Of a stretch of 64,000 nt of DNA, positions 38,301 to 48,499 are shown piece after piece. Every line of letters begins with the position of its first letter. The stretch's first letter is position 1. The position numbers and the translations under genes were made by a program. Under the pieces are notes generated by a model. The model made no database searches. It was not told where the DNA came from and was given only the letters and a program-made list of their open reading frames with translations. This stretch comes from Sipunculus nudus (lineage: Eukaryota; Annelida; Sipuncula; Golfingiida; Sipunculidae). Location of the stretch: positions 20,387,601 through 20,451,600 of the forward strand of contig CM049319.1 of assembly GCA_026874595.1 (NCBI GenBank), given 5' to 3'.

Positions 38301-41112
38301 AGTTCTTGGTTACCTAGCTTATGTATGTCACGTGGTCCCTGGTCTTGCGCTTATGTTATAATGTGCAATCGGGTGGTTAATAATTGTATAAGTAAATGAA
38401 TCGTCATATCATTAATCCATATATGAGTCAGATCTCCTCAGTCTGAATATTTCAAAAGGACATAGTTTAGTTTTCTCCATCACCAGAAAAATAAATCGTG
38501 CACTATTCTATATACAGCGTACAGAGTCACGATGACACCATTTTACGTGGCATGCTTATACCGGATTGCGACAGCAGAACACGGTATGCGGAATGCGGTA
38601 CAAAATCCTGAGAGACATTTACATGGCGGGTGGTTAACCAGAACTGGAGCCCATGATGTCAAAACTCGCTCGACCTCGCTGCATAGGTCATACATATGGT
38701 AACCAGAGGCTATAGGCGCTATACCGCGTTATTCGGATTCAGTTCTCCACTGACAGTTTTAACACTTGCCTCTTACCGTAGTCCTCATACCGCAGACCGC
38801 GGGCTTGGTAAACGTTTTGTGATTAAATAACTAGAGCAAAAAATCGTTTTGACATACCGCATATACCATACCGCTCACAGTAAACGCAGCATAAAGGAGT
38901 GACTTCAACAAAATACGATTATTATTATTTACATAAATACCACGAATGCTTATCAACGCCATCTAGTGCACATTGATAAAAACATATAATATGCTTAATT
39001 TTTTTTTCAAATATTTCAGAAAAAGCGAATTTTGAATATTATTCCCTCTATTGCAATGTGAACATTGCCACCTACTTATCTAAATAACCTGCCATTTAAT
39101 GAGCGTACATAGATAACTGACTAACTGTGAAAAATAGCATGCGAGTGCTTGTTTCACCAAATCTGCCCACAAGCTTTTTAAGAAGTGGTTCTCTGGCCTT
39201 CACCTTTAACCTCAAGACCCAAACACAAATAGCGTTCATTATCTGAGGATGGGTGAGCTATGTTTCTGTCAAACTGTTTGGTTGAAAATTCATCCAAAAG
39301 CTTTTTCAAGAAGTGCTTCCTGTGGCCTTGTCTTTGACCTCAAAATCGACAGGTTTCTTCATCTGTCAGTGGGTAAGCCATATATGTAAGATGAAAGGTT
39401 TTGTTCAAACCGTTTGGCTCAAAATGGGTCCACAAGTTTTTCAAGAAGTGGGTTCTGTGTCCTTGACATTTAACCGTGTGACCTCAAAATCGAAAGGATT
39501 CTTCACCTTCTTCATGGGTGAGCCATATTTGAAAGATCAAAGGTTTTAGTCGAACGGCTTGGCTTAAAAACGGTCCACATGCCAATCCCGGACGGACGGG
39601 CGGACGGACATACCGACGCACAGACGGAGGCGATACTACATCTCCTCCTACAAGTTCGCTGTGAGGGGATAATAACAATCAAGTGTTGTTTCGCAGGTTG
39701 AAGACGATATTGCTGGAGGCAAAGGCGGTATTACTGTGGATAACAACCAAAAATTGAGTAAATACCAAACTGTTATCATTACGGCAAGACTTTCGTAATC
39801 AACAATTACTATACCTCAGAAATATTATGTTTTACCTTTGGTTATTTGGTTTGTTTGTCGGAAAATGTGCGCAAAAAGTTCAGAACAGATTTTGGTGAAC
39901 TTTTGTGGTAGTTCGGATCACTGAGGGAACAATATGGAAATTTGTGAGGTAATCTGAATCAACATAATGAATGTTTGTGATTCAAAGGATTCTATCCGAT
40001 TGTTACATAGGGCCCTAACATTATAACAGAACCATTCATCAGTATTAAGGGGCTTTGTTCTGGAGTGACCTGGGAAGGGGTTGTTGAGTTGTGACGGCCT
40101 GCACAGCGATTAATGAGGATCTGGCGGAGGTTAGTGGTCTCTGACTACTTCTTCATGATTATACAGGCAGTTATAGAAGACGACTGGCCCGCCATGTTTG
40201 TCGGAAGAACATCCAGCTGGGCTGGCTCAGGTACTTTATCACCTCTACCGATGGACCGCATTGCCGTCAATCAGGGCGAAATGTTTAACATCATGACCAA
40301 TCAGATGGAAGTAACTCAGAGCGGAAATTATTTCATTAGCATAAGTGGTGGACTGCTTCCGGGTCAACGACTTGGCCTTTCTCTCAGGTGGGTCCCAATT
40401 GGATTGCTTTTTTTATTCGTAAAAGTCTATGTGGCAACTGGAATGTGATCTTTTAAATATAGTACAGAGGTAAGTGTCTGTTACAGAGTTGAGTCCGTTC
40501 TCTAAGTACTCGTACTCATTGGTACTTTCTAGAGTACTCGGTACTCGCACTCGGGTACTTTCTTCAAAATGACAAAAGTACTTAGAAATGACTCATAAGA
40601 AACGAGTTCTTTTTTGAGTGCTTTTGGTTGCTTTAAAAAATTATCACGACTCTTCTTCATTAAATACATTATAGGCAATTCAAATGACACCAAAGTGATT
40701 AGCTGCTTTAAAGTTGCACATGGGAGCAATCATTAAACTACACTAATGAGAGGTGATTGTTAGCAGATATCCAGATTCCCAGTGAGCTGATAGTTTTATC
40801 CAATTGATATACTTAGCAGTGGGTCGGCGCTCTTTGACATAAGAAATCTTCTTAGCTGTATGATCGAGAGGGCGAAAGATGATACTTGTTGCAGTTACTG
40901 ACCAGGCATTTGACGAATACTTTGAACGTACTAGTATAGTAAAAATGCATTGACAACTAATATTTACTTTCACTTTAATGAGAAAATCTTATAATTACAA
41001 GATATGTAACCACGTGTGACGTAAAATACTATTTTATTAGTGTTTACATAACCCTTCAAAATACACACACACACCCTCTCAGGTGTTTGACTCTCCATAC
41101 TTTTGGCCTGAG

Positions 41113-41182
<70 letters not shown>

Positions 41183-41498
41183 GCGCATTGAGTGACACGT
41201 GTCAGGTATGTCCGACCTGGTGTCCCACCTGCACGTGTGTTCACGTGGCGCCCTCGTTTACGGTCACAATCGCTAATGGGCCAATAGACCTGATAATCAC
41301 GCACTCACGAACAATTGCGAACACACGCAGTACACGTGCACCTCACGGCCTGGACCACAACATGCTTTACTTTCATATGCCCTGCCACTCATCCTGATTT
41401 AGCTGCCTTATACATAATATATATATATATGTAACTGCAGTTTATCTCCGAGGTCACAGAGTGCTCTGTGTTAAGTAACAGAGCATGGTACTTATATA

Positions 41499-41536
<38 letters not shown>

Positions 41537-41940
41537 AATATATTCAGTGCCAAAGTATACATTCTGCAATGTATTTGGTAATCCAACTTATTCAATAAAT
41601 ATGTACATAAAACTTACCCATCGTGAACATCTGTTATTAAACATGTACTTTTGCCTGCATAAGAACTGTTACGGTAATTAATGATAATGTCATACAAGAC
41701 ACATTGTTTGGTAATCATCATGAGAGTGACAATAAACCGATAGATGTTTCCAAGTCCTCCGAAATAAGTACTCCAGCTCATTATATCTTTCGGGCACCCA
41801 CCCCCTGCGTGACAGGTAGATATAGCCCTCATAATTTTCCTCACAACACCACATGTTACATAAGACTTTATAGTTTTATTATACGAGTATCACTTGTGCT
41901 CATTTTTCAACACAATATTAATTAAAGTGTTTATAGTACC

Positions 41941-41982
<42 letters not shown>

Positions 41983-42370
41983 TATACTTATATATATATA
42001 TATATATACATATATATACTTATACACATAAACATGTATATATGTATGTATATACTAGTTTATATAGTTTATATATACATACAGTAAAACCTCTAAATTA
42101 CGACCACCAAGGAGACCACGATAAAGTGGTCGCATTTCCGAGTTGGTCGCCTTAGGCTCGTCTGGTCGTACGTTATTAACATTAAGTGTGACGGTCATAA
42201 GGCTTTATCTAAGTATGAGATGTATAATTGAAAGATTATTAATGAGGCTATGTTAAACTGATTGACACAATACCTCGAAATTTTTTTTTTTATTTCCCTG
42301 AAAGTGATGAGTACAAATGCACCTTGTCCCTACTACTAAAAAGTGAAGGGGGATAATTTATATATATATT

Positions 42371-42421
<51 letters not shown>

Positions 42422-43115
42422 TTATATATTAAATGCATTTTCATAAATAAGGTGTGGATAATTGAGCAAAAAATGATACTCGTCCAAAAAAACTTGTAAA
42501 GTTACAAAATGGCAGACCGCTGAATAAATAAAAGCCTTCCTTGCGTGTAACGATCGTCTACAGTGTCCTCATTGAGTAAAGCATTGCAAATTAATTTTAA
42601 TAAAGTTACATACAGGCTATATATGCCCCGAAAGGAAATTATCGTAAAAAAGGTATAAGTTTACATTTATCAGATCAGAAATAACGAAAAATCTTTTTTT
42701 CTAAAAGCACCCGACCATTGAATGTTAGTTCGCACCGGCAGATGGCGCCACGGAAAAGTTTCATTCTTTCAAGCATGGTGTCAATAAAATCCTCACTTGG
42801 CTGTACATGGAATACAAATCAGTGAAACGAAATTGAAAGAATGGCACATTAAAGTTTAAATCAAATATCTGAATTTAATTGAGATTTATTTTATTTAAAA
42901 GATATATTCGCTCTCTGTTTAGACGAAATGGCGTCATCATTTTGTCCGCGAGACGCGAAACAACCGCTCATAATGGGAATGACGTCATCAGTCGTGACGT
43001 GATTTTGCCACTGGTATCCGGAGACAGGCTATATATGGAGGCCTCTGGCGGGACCGGTATCTACGGCAGTAGCGGCCTACAAACATCATTCCTCGCTTTC
43101 AGGGTACCCGTGTAA
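25910..43115 (+). CDS. Secreted protein with three tandem C1q-like domains, 7 exons
   Basis: Exons 25910-25979, 34113-34413, 35438-35594, 36302-36551, 38206-38297, 40167-40387 and 42923-43115 splice in one frame (phases 1,2,0,1,0,2) to 427 residues plus TAA. Residues 1-24 are a signal peptide (MELEMAKSLALVLFLGYFGQ). Three C1q-like jelly-roll domains follow: ~26-160 (VFSVARS...FDMVNVNQGGAYN...VYMFSF...NDEI...SFSGMQI), ~163-288 (VFCMARTS...LAFDTMLVN...GVYFFKIS...GDVVMV...MLTGFQV) and ~298-427 (MFVGRTSS...MDRIAVNQGEMF...GNYFISIS...GDRLYM...SFLAFRV). There is no collagen stalk, so this is the 'secreted globular head C1q' type, common in bivalves and used as pattern-recognition lectins. Role in innate immunity is inference. 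Domain 1 is the most diverged. Intron positions differ among the three domains. The end of exon 5 could alternatively be at 38288, three codons shorter. Confidence 0.88.
26205..27470 (+). repeat. Composite repeat: GTCCGTCC head plus four ~340-bp units (intron 1)
   Basis: It begins TTTTTTTAGCTCAGCTGACT, an imperfect hairpin with ATCTGAGCT, then CGTCCGTCGTCCGTCCGG. Four diverged units open near 26279, 26615, 26951 and 27301 (ACAGGGCACAAATC..GGACTTGGAATCTT). Units carry CTGGTGGCGCCACCTG near 26535 and 26871 and a mutated version near 27219. Layout resembles bivalve hairpin-ended, tandem-repeat-bearing non-autonomous elements; family assignment is inference. Confidence 0.82.
28140..28960 (+). repeat. 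Tandem ~140-170-bp repeat units (intron 1)
   Basis: The landmark ATGCAAATTAGCTGTCGCCA recurs, with variation, near 28282, 28423, 28580, 28748 and 28889. Each is followed by TTATTTTGCTCATATCTCTC-like and GTCCTATTTTAGAGATTAAG-like text. A partial inverted counterpart lies at 33580-34070 and a direct one at 62830-63080. Confidence 0.85.
29130..29280 (-). repeat. tRNA-derived SINE-like element, copy 1
   Basis: The minus strand carries GGGTTCGAATCCGGGATCGG, a good pol III B box/T-arm. The surrounding sequence (CAGGGGTAAATACTGGGCCG, CCCGTAACAGATC) matches the copies near 58.7 and 59.0 kb. The A-box side is decayed. Confidence 0.6.
29281..32388. other. Intron 1 sequence, no exon seen
   Basis: AT-rich sequence. 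At 30287-30360 is another head piece, TTTTTAGCTCAGCTGAC.. ATCTGAGCT.. GTCCGTCGTCCGTCCGTC, like that at 26205. C-rich runs occur near 31085 and 31633. Short ORFs show no family features. Confidence 0.6.
32389..32650 (+). repeat. tRNA-derived SINE with (TA)n tail
   Basis: The head GTCCAGGTGGTCGAGTGGTA+AGCGTGTCTGACTAC is A-box-like. About 45 bp later GTGGGTTAAAAAGCC stands where a B box would be, mutated from GGTTCGAAxxC. The body carries the hairpin GCCCCAGCCTCATGGGGC, and a (TA)n run at about 32579-32648 forms the tail. Structure is head-body-simple repeat as in SINEs. Confidence 0.6.
33580..34070 (-). repeat. Inverted partial copy of the 28.1-29.0-kb repeat, next to exon 2
   Basis: The reverse complement contains AATGTTTTTGGAGTTTCATG, GACCTTTGGATCC, GCGACAGC/GTCGCC and ATGGTCAAGGATTAT-like landmarks in the order found at 28180-28720. 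It ends about 40 bp before the splice acceptor of exon 2 of the C1q gene. Confidence 0.82.
34113..34413 (+). CDS. C1q gene exon 2 (domain 1, N-terminal part)
   Basis: Encodes GQTVFSVARSAGWSSNETLF, then PVNFDMVNVNQGGAYNTTDH and VFRATNTAVYMFSFGAG, matching the first strands of a C1q fold. The acceptor is TCTGTTTCAG/GG; the donor is CAAG/gtatat (phase 2). Two NxT/S glycosylation sequons (NET, NTT) are present. Confidence 0.87.
35165..35375 (+). repeat. (AAT)n microsatellite in C1q intron 2
   Basis: Long AAT/TAA triplet runs interrupted by AATATTTAAA, giving three sub-blocks. Smaller AAT-rich patches lie at about 34710-34755. Confidence 0.95.
35438..35594 (+). CDS. C1q gene exon 3 (end of domain 1, start of domain 2)
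   Basis: Encodes RYVNRNDEIRMLAEAETAFY, SDSTGVTSFSGMQIRS, which closes domain 1, then VFCMARTSPISGYQ, which opens domain 2. The acceptor is TTATACAG/A. The donor CAG/gtcaga is weak; reading through gives a TGA seven codons on. Confidence 0.85.
35953..36022 (+). pseudogene. Relic duplicate of C1q exon 4 start, in intron 3
   Basis: CCCGATAG/ATGTCGCTGGCGTTCAACGA and the next ~35 bp align with CTGCCGACAG/ATGCCGCTAGCGTTCGACAC of exon 4, including the acceptor. The product would read MSLAFNDILINMF versus MPLAFDTMLVNMP. No donor follows, and the frame stops about 30 codons on, so it is a decayed partial exon duplication. Confidence 0.72.
36302..36551 (+). CDS. C1q gene exon 4 (domain 2 core)
   Basis: Encodes MPLAFDTMLVNMPLLPWDFE, THTFVAEYEGVYFFKISGG and on to SRSGLVYLRTG. 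It has the typical FDTxLVN and GVYFFxxS strands of C1q. The acceptor is GCCGACAG/ATG; the donor ACAG/gtgaga is strong (phase 1). Confidence 0.9.
36860..37070 (+). repeat. Dispersed repeat shared with 53560-53720
   Basis: ACCAAACTCTCTTCGCAGATAGATT..TGGAGTACTTTCATGT.. CCGCTCATGG matches, with divergence, ACCAAACTCTCACAGACAGATTT..CGGAGTACATTCGTG.. CCACTCATGG at about 53585-53715. It lies in an intron of both genes. No coding potential. Confidence 0.6.
38206..38297 (+). CDS. C1q gene exon 5 (end of domain 2)
   Basis: Encodes GDVVMVRQNSDTSTFSDGDY then STMLTGFQVSH, the last strands of a C1q domain (GDxVxV..., S..GF). The acceptor is TTATACAG/GC. Donor choice: CAC/gtgagt at 38297 (strong) or CAG/gtctca at 38288; both keep frame. 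Confidence 0.86.
39140..39680 (+). repeat. Three ~130-bp units ending in a GACGGACG tail (intron 5)
   Basis: CCACAAGCTTTTTAAGAAGTGGTTCT-like text recurs near 39170, 39295 and 39430, each followed by CTTGACCTTTAACCTCAAAA-like text. The block ends in CGGACGGACGGGCGGACGGA and then GCTGTGAGGGGATAATAA. The GACGGAC tail links it to the composite repeats at 26.2 and 50.4 kb. Confidence 0.72.
39697..39757 (+). other. Exon-like segment of doubtful use in C1q intron 5
   Basis: TTTCGCAG precedes VEDDIAGGKGGITVDNNQKL and gtaaat follows. The sequence faintly recalls IEDDWPAMFVGRT of exon 6. The 61-bp length would break the frame between exons 5 and 6, so it is more likely a relic or chance. Confidence 0.2.
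40167..40387 (+). CDS. C1q gene exon 6 (domain 3, N-terminal part)
   Basis: Encodes AVIEDDWPAMFVGRTSSWAG, then SGTLSPLPMDRIAVNQGEMF and GNYFISISGGLLPGQRLGLS. The acceptor is TTATACAG; the donor CTCAG/gtgggt leaves two bases (phase 2). Confidence 0.87.
41040..42080. repeat. Cluster of TA microsatellites in C1q intron 6
   Basis: (TA)n or TA-rich runs at about 41117-41180, 41418-41431, 41493-41537 and 41945-42016. Between them lies the short palindrome CACAGAGTGCTCTGTG near 41454. No exon evidence. Confidence 0.85.
42082..42180 (+). mobile_element. Candidate pogo/Tigger-like transposon end
   Basis: The sequence CAGTAAAACCTCTAAATTAC+GACCACC, directly after TA, resembles terminal repeats of pogo/Tigger (Tc1/mariner superfamily) elements (CAGTxxAACCTCTxTxxxxCGACC). 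The following GACCACGATAAAGTGGTCGC is internally self-complementary. No transposase or matching second end was found, so it is a fragment or solo end. Confidence 0.4.
42356..42427. repeat. (TA)n(TG)n microsatellite
   Basis: A TA-rich run passes into about 14 TG units, then TATTTATATATT. Confidence 0.95.
42923..43115 (+). CDS. C1q gene exon 7 (end of domain 3 and stop)
   Basis: Encodes RRNGVIILSARRETTAHNGN, DVISRDVILPLVSGDRLYME and then SSGLQTSFLAFRVPV, ending TAA. The GDRLYMEA and SFLAF segments match the final C1q strands. The acceptor is CTGTTTAG/A. Confidence 0.9.
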
Positions 43116-43133
43116 GCCGACGTTTAGTGTTGT

Positions 43134-43139
43134 AATAAA
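43134..43139 (+). terminator. Poly(A) signal of the C1q gene
   Basis: AATAAA lies 19 bases after the stop codon, implying a very short 3' UTR. Confidence 0.7.
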
Positions 43140-43399
43140 CGGTGAACTACAAGAATACTTAGGCGTATTATTATGATCACTGTGTGTGTGCTTGCAAGGG
43201 CTGAGTGGTTTATAAATAAAAGTCCTTATATTACACATCTGATAACTGACAACGCAAACAACGCTGGCAAAGAAAATTGTTCAAATTGATCATTCCCCTA
43301 AAAGGCAGAACATTCCAGCATATTACGAAACACTCAACTCCGCGCATTATCCAGGCAAATGTTACATCCTATAGGAAAGGGTCAGTTATCAAGTTTTAG

Positions 43400-43990
43400 A
43401 TGTGACTTTTTAATGAAGAAAGCTGGCACCATACATCATTTTAAATCTTATAACCTTAGCAATAAAAAAATCCATGTTACCACTTTTTTTTCTCTACTGT
43501 TTCAAGGTTACCCAACAACGTCAAGGTCATGGCTTTAATATATATATTGAATTTTTCCAGGGTCAGTTGTCATACTGTGGAAATTTCACGAAAATAACAA
43601 GCAAAATACATCATTTTAAAGTGTTAGCATTATCAATCTATAACTCCATGTTGCAATTTCACTCTGCACTTTCAAGGTCACCAAACAAGGTAAAGATAAT
43701 AGGTTTGGATATCTATTGAATTTTCCATGGTCAGTTGTCATTCCGTATGGATTTCATGAAAATAACTGACAACATACATCAAATTAAAGCTTGTAAGCTT
43801 ATCAATCTTCAAACCTATGTTGCCACATCTGCATTATAGGATTAATATATGATACTAAACTTATAACCATAAGAATCGATTAATCCTTTACACAAATTTT
43901 TTTTCTTAGATTCAAGGTCAAAATATAAGGTCAAGTTCGTGAGATTTGATATAGGTTTTTAATTTATTTTTGGAGAATTGTGGATTATGT
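43400..43990 (-). repeat. ~175-bp tandem repeat, inverted partner of 46.7-47.4 kb
   Basis: TTCAAGGTCA.C.AACAAGGT, GGTCAGTTGTCAT and TCATGAAAATAAC..CATACATCAAATTAAAGC recur two to three times. The reverse complement (ACAACTGACCATGGAAA, TGACCTTGA) matches the array at 46680-47440. Confidence 0.78.
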
Positions 43991-44369
43991 GAGCATTCTG
44001 CTCACTTGGAAAGACTATACATCAATATGAATCAGTATATTTTGTTATCAAAGACTTAAAGAATTTATTAGCTTTGTAAACATTATATATTTCGTCTGAG
44101 CATATGTTTGTATAATTCCTGCATTTTAATCAAATCTGGATTACATCTGGAACTATCAATCAATGAAATAATGTTTTAGTGATATGTGCTATACAGTGGT
44201 ATCCCTTTTGACTCGTTAACTATTGTTTAGAAATTATTGGTATGTCATTTTAAATGAACAACATTTTATGCTGTTATTGCCAAGCTGCTAGCAATCTTGC
44301 AGACAGGGGATAAGCATAAAGAGAAGACCTCTTGCTCTACAACCCTTTTCAGGCAAACCAAACAGTTAG

Positions 44370-45045
44370 CTAGCCTGACCATTTGCACACTGTGCGATCT
44401 GTGCGATCTGTGCCTGACCATTTGAACACTATGCGATCTGTGCCTAACCATTTGCGCATCTGTGCGATCTGTGTCTAACCATTTGCACTCTGTGCGATCT
44501 GTGCCTGACCATTTGCGCATCTGTGCGATCTGTGCCTGACCATTTGTGCATCTGTGCGATCTGTGCCTGACCATTTGCACACTGTGCGATCTGTCCCTGA
44601 CCATTTGCACACTGTGCGATCTGTGCCTGACCATTTGCACACTGTACGGTCTGTGCCTGACCATTTGCACACTGTGCGATCTGTGCCTGAGCATTTACAC
44701 ACTGTGCGATCTGTGCCTGACCATTTGCACACTGTGCGATCTGTGCCTGACCATTTGCACACTGTGCGATCTGTGCCTGACCATTTGCACACTGTGCGAT
44801 CTGTGCCTGACCATTTGCACACTGTGCGATCTGTGCCTGACCATTTGCACACTGTGCGATCTGTGCCTGACCATTTGCACACTGTGCGATCTGTGCCTGA
44901 CCATTTGCGCATCTGTGCGATCTGTGCCTGACCATTTGCGCATCTGTGCGATCTGTGCCTGACCATTTGCGCATCTGTGCGATCTGTGCCTGACCATTTG
45001 CACACTGTGCGATCTGTGCCTGACCATTTGCGCATCTGTGCATAC
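44370..45045. repeat. 30/31-bp minisatellite, about 22 copies
   Basis: The unit is CTGACCATTTGCACACTGTG plus CGATCTGTGC (30 bp). Some units are the 31-bp form with GCGCATCTGTG. The 30-bp length is divisible by three, so long ORFs (125-199 aa) stay open in several frames on both strands. None has an independent coding sign and all are regarded as artefacts. Confidence 0.96.
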
Positions 45046-46679
45046 CCGATTGATCTTTAAGAAAGGCATGGTCTCCTCCAGGGTTGGAGGAGAATTTTTC
45101 TTATTAGAACTTTATTTTTTTATCCGGATGAATCCAGTGGATTAAACCGGCTGAGGATAAAACTGCTATCCCTGGTCTCCTGGAAAACTGTAATAACTTA
45201 ACAACATTTGGCTAAATTTTAATATGGGCTAGCCAGTACATTGGATTAAATCTATATAGAAACGCAGAGGATTATTTGAAAAGAGGAAGTCGTGAAAAGG
45301 ATTAATTTTTTAAAATTAAAAACGAAAGTAACTGATTCATTTCTCCAAGAAACGAGGCTATAGTGAATTTGGTTTAGGTTTGATAGGAGAATCCACGTAC
45401 GGCTCATTGTTCAGTAGATTTTAAACTATGTAGTATCAACGTAAATTGTAAATGGATTAAAGGACACACGATGATTGCCAAAGCGATATAAGTTAGCTGA
45501 GCTAAAACAGTTTAAATAAATGGGATTGTATGCAGAGAAGTCTGTTCTTTTATTTGGCTCAACTCACTTCCCAGCATGCTACGATGTACAGATCTTAATT
45601 TTCAGTCATCTGTCCACCTGGCCGTTCAACCAGCTGTACGTACGACCGGGCATAAAACGTAACAATTACAACAAGACATTGACATTTCTTGCTTGAGATC
45701 TAGTCAGTGCCAAGTGAAAGCTCCTCAGAAAATCAAAATCATGTAGTTCATTGCCACATTAGTCTCCGATAACATGAAAAATTAAATGTCACTAATAGAT
45801 TAGATGATTTTACTGTAATCAGTCAATGTTATGTTTAAAGTCATATAAAAGTTTTAAATTCTCAATACTCAATTGATGAATTAATACTTATAGATGGATT
45901 GCTTTAAGATTTATTGCCCTTGTTCATACCTGATAGCTTGTGTCTAGATTGACACTTGACATTTAAGCCCAAACACCATGAACTTGAGTGTGACCAAGAG
46001 ACAGTCATCCTTTTCATAATGTACTTGTTCTAAAAAGTCCATTCTAACAGTTGTCTGCTCATGGCACAGATGTTGAAAATTGTGAAAATTGCAGTTAACC
46101 ATGATATTTGACATTTGAAAACTTTTTGAGACAAAAAAATGCAATATTTTTTTATTCCAATATCTTGAGCCACAATACATTGTCCCTTCCCTTCACCGAA
46201 ATCGCAAGGCAGATAACAATAAGACGACTTGCCCTTAAAGGTTCCGAATCACCTACCTTTTGTAAAAGAATGTATATGATTTATGGTTCCCCTCTGTGTA
46301 TATATTAACGATGTAAGGGTAACTTTGGTATTAAAAAGTTCTAATAAGGTCTTTGTGAAGGATGTATGAACTTATTTATCAACAACATATTTTTCAACAC
46401 AGCAATGTTAGTTGGTAGGTGGTAGGTGGCATATATGCAGAAGTAGAAAGGTCACATGTTGCAAAATGCCATTTGCAAAGCTCTGGCTTATCTTACTTGC
46501 TGTCCCATCCCCTTGTAGAGTTTATTCTGATAATGATAAATATTTTATAAGTACGTTGACATAAACAAAGCAAGCAGCCTGTGTGCGTTGAAATCTATAT
46601 TTTCCGGCCTATTTTTTATGAAAGCTCAAAAGGATTATCTTTATTTTATAAAGGTCAGATAGGTGATTTGGTAACTTTA
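45046..46679. other. No gene seen
   Basis: AT-rich sequence. CCTTAAAGGTTCCGAATCACCTA near 46216 resembles text near 58320, so part may be an old dispersed repeat. No ORF with family features. Confidence 0.5.
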
Positions 46680-47440
46680 ACCATCAATTCACTGCATTGA
46701 CCTTTAATGAAATTGACGTTGCATTACGATAGCAAGTGAAGCTTGGGATATGCCTTTAAAGAGTGTCCTTGAATGACGTATGTAAATTCAACAATAAAAA
46801 AGAAATGTTGATAGCTATGACCCTGCATTGTAAAAGGGCGACAGTTTCATTGATTTATATGGTTATGAGCTTTAAAATGATTTATATTGCCAGCTTTCCT
46901 TATAAAAATACTACAGAGTGAGGACTGACCCTGGAAAATAAAGAAATATTAAAAGCTATGACCTTGACCTTTTATTCACGTTTAATCTGCAGAGAAAGAT
47001 GGAAATATAGATATTTAATTTGATATGGTTATAAGCTTTAAAAATTGTGTGTTGCCAACATTTATTAAGAATATTTAATTTAAAAACAAATGACCCTGTA
47101 CAAATAATTATCAAAAGCAATGACCTTGACCTTGTATGTTGACCTTGAAACTGCAGCGTGAAAATTTCCAAATGGATTTTTAGACAGATAGATTTAAAAT
47201 CTTTAAAATAATATATGCTGTCAGTAATTTTCATGAAAGTTCCACGGAATGACAACTGACCATGGAAAGTTCAATAAATAGCTAAACTCTTCATCCTGAC
47301 CTTGTATATGTCATTGAAACTGTAGGGACAAAATGGCGCATCGATTTACAGATTGCAGAGGTTTGAAGCTTTAAAATGAAGTATGTTTCCGGCTTTCTTA
47401 ATTTAAATCCAACGGTATGGCAACTAATCCTGGAATAATA
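46680..47440 (+). repeat. ~165-bp tandem repeat, about four units
   Basis: TGACCTTGACCTT, TTTATATGGTTATGAGCTTT, AAAATGATTTATATTGCCAG and GGACTGACCCTGGAAAATA recur with drift near 46830, 46970, 47110 and 47290. It is in opposite orientation to 43400-43990. Confidence 0.8.
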
Positions 47441-47639
47441 GTCCATTCTATCAAGGGGTGACCACCAGTTACCGATTATTATTATCAGTTAATATGCCAC
47501 GCTCACATTCGTGATCATCGGACTGCATCAGATCTGTATGATCATTCGGGTGACAGTTAAATAATTGATTTCAATGTCTATGAGTAATTGGGCGCCTCTA
47601 AAACTGGCACCTGATGGCCACCCCTTGATGCATCTGAAT

Positions 47640-47645
47640 CTTATG

Positions 47646-47704
<59 letters not shown>

Positions 47705-48121
47705 TTATTGATCTATTATTGCAAATTTACAATTAAATATTTGTGTGAAAATATAGATATCATATATAAATTAAGACATATACACATATATTCGTACACA
47801 TATACACATATATATCCGTGTAGAATGACAAATTTACATTATTCATGTATACATAAAAATCTAGATACGTACATATTTGTGTATATTATACATGTGTATA
47901 TTACACATACACATATACACACGCATACATATGCACATCAACATACATATACATACGTACATAGAAACATTCATATACCAATATAAATAAAAGGACTGAA
48001 CCGAGCCTGTGGCTATCCAGCCCATTGCAAAGACTAAACAATAAAGCTGTGTTTCATCTGTCTGTATACGGAAACGTTTAGCGAGTTTCCAGGTATATGT
48101 TCGCCACGATATATATATATA

Positions 48122-48190
<69 letters not shown>
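47640..48190. repeat. TA and CATA microsatellite cluster
   Basis: (TA)n at about 47648-47702 and 48108-48188. CACATA/CATATA-rich sequence lies at 47780-47980. Confidence 0.92.
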
Positions 48191-48499
48191 AGACTAGGAT
48201 GAATATAATGCACGTTTTGTTTCCTGTCCTGAATATCTGTATTAATATGTATAAATATAAATATATATTACAATTACTCTTGAAAATGAGTTACTTTTCA
48301 AATAAATTTTACAAAACCTACTCATCATGAAAAGCTATTACTCATACTTGAAAAGTCAATTTACAGGCCTAATGCGAACCTGTGCAATCGGATATACACC
48401 AGGTATAATGCTTCAATGCTGGACTATTCCTTTTCAAGTACATGTGTAACATGTACATGAACAATGGAAGTACTAAACATTTTGAACAAGAAACAATTA

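Noticed and set aside
44266-45069. Long overlapping ORFs (up to 199 aa) on both strands
   Set aside because: They are read-through of a 30/31-bp minisatellite; the same repeat opens several frames on both strands and no protein domain is present.
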